Origin: JAQVEM01 sp964616545
GTDB taxonomy: Bacteria > Actinomycetota > Humimicrobiia > Humimicrobiales > Humimicrobiaceae
DNA: 27,243 nt
Reading direction: 5' to 3'
Assembly (NCBI GenBank): GCA_964616545.1
Contig: CAZTUA010000007.1
Coordinates: forward strand, 1-27,243
The stretch's first letter is position 1; each line of letters begins with the position of its first letter. Of this stretch, positions 23,855-27,243 are shown one piece after another. Position numbers and translations under genes: made by a program. A model generated the notes under the pieces. It worked only from the letters and a program-made list of their open reading frames with translations. It was not told the origin of the DNA and did no database searches.

Positions 23855-24892
23855 ATGAAAGGTAAAATGAAGGCACAGTTGTTTTACGGTCCCGGCGACG
23901 TAAGGTTTGAATCTACAGATATACCGGAAATAAAAAATAATGAGGTACTGGTCAGAGTGAAAAGCGCTCTTACCTGCGGCTCGGATCTTAAAACATACAG
24001 AAGAGGGCATCCTACAATGATAAAGGAAGCTTCAGTCTTTGGTCACGAATGGGCCGGGGAAATTGTTGAAGCAGGCACCAGGGCAGGCCAGTTTAAAAAG
24101 GGGGACAGAATTGTTTCAGCAAATACTGCGCCCTGCAGCAGCTGCTATTACTGCAGAATTGGAAGGTATTCCCTCTGCGAAAACCTTGAGTATAATAATG
24201 GCGCTTACGCAGAGTATATAAAAGTGCCGGGCAATATTCTGGAGAAAAACACTTTCAGGATACCTGAAGGGATAGAGTACAGGGAGGCTGCTCTTCTGGA
24301 ACCTCTTGCATGCGTGGTGCACGGCATAGAAGAGTCAAATATTAATGCCGGGGATACGGTTGTAATTAACGGAGCAGGCCCTGTGGGGCTTATGTTTGTA
24401 GTTTGTGCAAAATTAAAGGGTGCAGTTGTAATATCGGTGGATTTATCCAGTGAAAGGCTGGAGTATGCAGAAGCGTTCGGGGCCGACCGTCTTGTCAACG
24501 GCTCTGTGGTAAATGACGGAGTACAGGCTGTAAAGAATCTGACGGAAATGGGAAGAGGGGCCGATATTGTGGTTGATGCCACAGGAATCCCGGAAGTATG
24601 GGAGATGGCCATTCTTATGGGAAGAAAAGGCTCCCTTATAAACCTTTTCGGAGGCTGCATGCCGGGTACCTCAATTAAAATAGATACTGCTCTGCTCCAT
24701 TACTCGGAGCTTACAATAAAAGGAGTATATCACCACACCCCGCGTTATGTAAAAGAAGCATTTGACCTTATAACCTCACGCCGTATTGATGCATCCAGAT
24801 TTATAACTGCAGACATGCCCCTTGAAAAACTGATAGATGCACTGGAGCTTATGGAGCAGCAAAAAGGCATAAAGTATAATATTCTTGCATAA
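23855..24892 (+). CDS. Zinc-dependent medium-chain alcohol/polyol dehydrogenase
   Basis: This NAD(P)-dependent MDR enzyme has 345 residues. The catalytic zinc ligands are Cys41 and the GHE motif at 63-65, with Glu149. The structural zinc cysteines are 94, 97, 100 and 108. The nucleotide fold carries GAGPVG at 173-178 followed by an Asp (VISVD), which favours NAD over NADP. It resembles threonine- and sorbitol-dehydrogenase relatives; the substrate is unknown. The ATG at 23855 has GGAGA at 23844-23848; the open frame extends to a GTG at 23822 but without a ribosome binding site. It is followed by a second, divergent member of the family. Confidence 0.9.
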   Translation: MKGKMKAQLFYGPGDVRFESTDIPEIKNNEVLVRVKSALTCGSDLKTYRRGHPTMIKEASVFGHEWAGEIVEAGTRAGQFKKGDRIVSANTAPCSSCYYCRIGRYSLCENLEYNNGAYAEYIKVPGNILEKNTFRIPEGIEYREAALLEPLACVVHGIEESNINAGDTVVINGAGPVGLMFVVCAKLKGAVVISVDLSSERLEYAEAFGADRLVNGSVVNDGVQAVKNLTEMGRGADIVVDATGIPEVWEMAILMGRKGSLINLFGGCMPGTSIKIDTALLHYSELTIKGVYHHTPRYVKEAFDLITSRRIDASRFITADMPLEKLIDALELMEQQKGIKYNILA

Positions 24893-24969
24893 TTATTATA
24901 CATTTATTTTTATTATACAATTATTATAGATTGAAAGATTTTTAAAACTATTATCAGGTTATTATTAAT

Positions 24970-25989
24970 ATGAAAGCTCTGATGTGTTACGGCTGTGATG
25001 ATTTCAGGATGGAGGAAATCGATAAGCCGGAAATTAAAAAAGACGAAATGCTTATAGAAATGATTTATACTGGTCTGTGCGGCTCGGATATTGTTAAAAT
25101 ATTTGATCCGGGAGTAAAAAAACCGGCAGTTTTCGGACACGAGGTTGTGGGAAGAGTAGTTGAAACAGGAGAAAAGGTAACCGGGTTTAAACCGGGGGAT
25201 ACAGTTGTTGCTGCTCATCACATACCATGTTACCGGTGCCGTTACTGCCTGCACGGAAGCCATTCAATGTGCAGGCATTTCAGGGAATCAAATATATATC
25301 CGGGTTCGTTCTGCCAATATATAAGACTGTCAAAAGAGCATATAGAGCATACCGCTTTTAAAATCAAGGCCGGTTCAAATCTTCTGGAATTATTGTTTGT
25401 GGAACCGCTGGCATGCTGCATAAGGGCGCTGGATAAAATAAAGATATTAAAAAATGATAATATTGCAGTGGTGGGGACAGGAGTTATCGGAATGCTGTTT
25501 ATACAGCTCATAACCCTTGCCGGAGGGAAAGCGGTGGCCATTGACCCTGACAGATACAGATTATCCATGGCAGGGAAGCTCGGGGCGGAATACACAATAA
25601 ATCCGGCAAAATGCAATATGCAGGACAGAATTAAAGAAGTATCTCCTGAAGGTGTTGATGCGGCGGTGCTTTCTGTTACAAATAAGAATACTCTGGGCGG
25701 GGCTCTTCAGTATCTGAGAGATGGAGGAAAGGTTATTATCTTCGGAGCTTCGGGGGACGATAGCAGAATAGAAATCGACCTTGAAAATGTATACAGGAGG
25801 GAGCTTGCAATATTAAGTTCTTATTCGTCCACTCCCGAAACGCTTAAAAGGGCATATAATATGATAATTAAAAAACAGATAAAGTTATTACCACTGATAT
25901 CAGAAGTAATGCCGCTTTCGGATTTTAAAAAGGGCATGGACCTAATGCTGCAGAAAAAAATATATAAAGCTATTTTTGAAATCCCGTAA
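24970..25989 (+). CDS. Second zinc-dependent medium-chain dehydrogenase
   Basis: The protein has 339 residues and the same layout as its upstream neighbour. Cys37 and GHE at 56-58 bind the catalytic zinc; Cys87, 90, 93 and 101 bind the structural zinc; GTGVIG at 169-174 with a following Asp (AIDPD) binds NAD. The two neighbours are clearly different in sequence, so this is not a recent duplication, and they probably act on successive or related polyol/sugar substrates. There is no Shine-Dalgarno before the ATG at 24970. The stop is only 18 nt ahead of obgE. Confidence 0.9.
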   Translation: MKALMCYGCDDFRMEEIDKPEIKKDEMLIEMIYTGLCGSDIVKIFDPGVKKPAVFGHEVVGRVVETGEKVTGFKPGDTVVAAHHIPCYRCRYCLHGSHSMCRHFRESNIYPGSFCQYIRLSKEHIEHTAFKIKAGSNLLELLFVEPLACCIRALDKIKILKNDNIAVVGTGVIGMLFIQLITLAGGKAVAIDPDRYRLSMAGKLGAEYTINPAKCNMQDRIKEVSPEGVDAAVLSVTNKNTLGGALQYLRDGGKVIIFGASGDDSRIEIDLENVYRRELAILSSYSSTPETLKRAYNMIIKKQIKLLPLISEVMPLSDFKKGMDLMLQKKIYKAIFEIP

Positions 25990-26007
25990 TTATTTTTCTA
26001 ATAAAAT

Positions 26008-27243
26008 ATGTTTTTAGATGAGGCGAAAATCAATATAAAGGCCGGTAACGGCGGAGATGGCCTGGTTTCCTTTTTCAAATTAAAAGATGGCAGAAAGAAA
26101 ATCCCGAGCGGAGGGAGCGGAGGAAAAGGCGGCGATGTAGTAATAAAAGCCTATGAGAACCTCAGCACTCTGTATGGATTTAAAAAGAAAATACACTTCA
26201 AAGCGGAAAACGGTAAAAGAGGGGGGCCAAATAACAAAAAAGGGGAAAATGCTGCAGACTTAATCATAAAAGTCCCGGTTGGTACAATAGTCAGGAGCAG
26301 CAGCGGGGAAATGATTGCAGACCTTGACAGAGCAGGTGATGAAATACTCGTAGCTGAAGGCGGAACCGGAGGCAGGGGAAATGCAAGTTTTGCATCCTCC
26401 AGAAGAAGATTTCCGGCGTTTGCTGAAATAGGTGAAAGGACGGAAGATTTCTGGATTAATCTTGAGCTGAGACTTGTTGCCGATGTTGCGCTCGTGGGCT
26501 TTCCTAATTGCGGGAAATCAACAATAATAAGCCGTATATCAGCTGCAAAGCCCAAAATAGCCGATTATCCATTTACAACATTGACCCCGAATCTGGGCGT
26601 GGTTACAGTTGATGATGAAAATTTCGTGGTGGCCGACATCCCGGGTCTCGTAGAAGGAGCGCATAAGGGTACGGGTCTCGGGGATAAGTTTTTAAGACAT
26701 ATAACAAGGTCTGTTTTGCTGGCAGTGGTTCTTGACGGGCAGAGAATTATAGATAAGAGGGAAGATATTATAAAGACCTTCGATGTTTTAAGGAAAGAAA
26801 TAAGATTATATAATATTGATTTATATAAAAGAGATTATATTGTGCTTATTAATAAGATTGACTTAATTGCAGATAATGATAAGTTAAATAAAATAAAAAA
26901 AGCTCTGGAGCTAAGGAGCGGAAAGAGCGTTCTGCCGGTATCAGCGGTTACGGGACAGGGCCTTGATGTGATGGTCCGGAATTTATATGAAAAATTAGCT
27001 GCATACAGGGGGAAAACTGCTGATATAAAGACTGTGAAATCGAAAAGGTCCGCTGAATCAAAGGTCTATAGATTAAGCACCAAAGACCGGGAATGGGACG
27101 AATTTGAAGTTAAAAACATAAACGGCGAGTATGTCGTAAAAAATAAGAAACTGGAAAGAATCGTGGCCATGACAGACATTGAAAATGAAGAAGCGCTTGA
27201 TTATTTAAAGGACCGGCTGGACAGGATTGGCGTGGCCGACAGA
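26008..27243 (+). CDS. obgE: GTPase ObgE/CgtA (3' end beyond the window)
   Basis: Obg is an essential GTPase of 50S assembly and the stringent response. The frame starts at ATG 26008 and stays open to the window end (412 residues visible). The glycine-rich Obg fold covers about 1-157 (KAGNGGDGLVSF, SGGSGGKGGDV). The G motifs are GFPNCGKST at 164-172, DIPGL at 210-214, NKID at 282-285 and SAV at 312-314. The C-terminal OCT domain begins near 354 and contains KKLERIVAMTD. This OCT domain occurs in Actinomycetota, Firmicutes and some other lineages. There is no clear ribosome binding site. It is separated from rpmA by the accessory block and sits directly behind the two dehydrogenases. Confidence 0.96.
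   Translation, partial: MFLDEAKINIKAGNGGDGLVSFFKLKDGRKKIPSGGSGGKGGDVVIKAYENLSTLYGFKKKIHFKAENGKRGGPNNKKGENAADLIIKVPVGTIVRSSSGEMIADLDRAGDEILVAEGGTGGRGNASFASSRRRFPAFAEIGERTEDFWINLELRLVADVALVGFPNCGKSTIISRISAAKPKIADYPFTTLTPNLGVVTVDDENFVVADIPGLVEGAHKGTGLGDKFLRHITRSVLLAVVLDGQRIIDKREDIIKTFDVLRKEIRLYNIDLYKRDYIVLINKIDLIADNDKLNKIKKALELRSGKSVLPVSAVTGQGLDVMVRNLYEKLAAYRGKTADIKTVKSKRSAESKVYRLSTKDREWDEFEVKNINGEYVVKNKKLERIVAMTDIENEEALDYLKDRLDRIGVADR

Noticed and set aside
26151..26555. Minus-strand 134-codon open frame
   Set aside because: It is the shadow of obgE, whose plus-strand frame has complete GTPase motifs.
1..27243. CRISPR arrays, insertion sequences, T-box leaders, rRNA
   Set aside because: No regularly spaced repeats, transposase frames, T-box signatures or rRNA-like stretches were seen on either strand.

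Overview
The window is an AT-rich bacterial chromosome segment made of a conserved housekeeping backbone with one accessory block inserted in it. It suggests a deep-branching, probably anaerobic member of the Actinomycetota, but this is inference. The order tRNA - tig - clpP - clpX - valS - folC - ndk - mreBCD - mrdA - rodA - radical SAM/DUF2344 pair - rng - rplU - rpmA - obgE is the one known from Actinomycetota such as Streptomyces. The single ClpP resembles actinobacterial ClpP2. L27 lacks the cleaved N-terminal extension, and the prp protease gene, that Firmicutes carry between and in rplU/rpmA. DUF4321 and maf next to mreB are more clostridia-like, so another anaerobic Gram-positive-type lineage is not excluded. 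Arginine codons AGA/AGG and isoleucine ATA dominate the backbone genes, and several starts are TTG.

Layout. 1-31 is the 3' end of a tRNA, probably Leu. 151-6328 holds protein folding and quality control (tig, clpP, clpX) plus valS. 6387-9638 holds folC, a membrane zinc-ribbon protein, ndk, a DUF4321 membrane protein and maf. 9660-15148 is the rod-shape elongasome (mreB, mreC, mreD, PBP2, RodA). 15168-19340 is a B12-type radical SAM protein, its DUF2344 partner and RNase G with a TRAM-like tail. 19426-20036 is rplU and rpmA; rplU appears to start at an AUU codon behind a strong Shine-Dalgarno and a long hairpin. All of these are on the plus strand. obgE (26008 to the window end, incomplete) would normally follow rpmA directly.

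Between rpmA and obgE lie about 6 kb of accessory DNA. On the minus strand are two half-size chromate-transporter-family proteins (overlapping by 4 nt), then an FMN-binding glutamate-synthase-like protein followed by a 51-residue Cys-rich protein. On the plus strand are two zinc-dependent medium-chain dehydrogenases that run straight into obgE.

The most striking element is the 5' leader of the glutamate-synthase-like gene (about 22160 down to 21848, minus strand). A good sigma-70-type promoter is followed by two tandem copies of a two-hairpin motif. The hexaloops carry the A1/G4 signature of ANTAR antiterminator targets, and in each copy the second hairpin overlaps, and so excludes, its own intrinsic terminator. 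This reads as a double, serial ANTAR-controlled antitermination switch on a nitrogen-metabolism gene. The ANTAR protein itself is not in the window.
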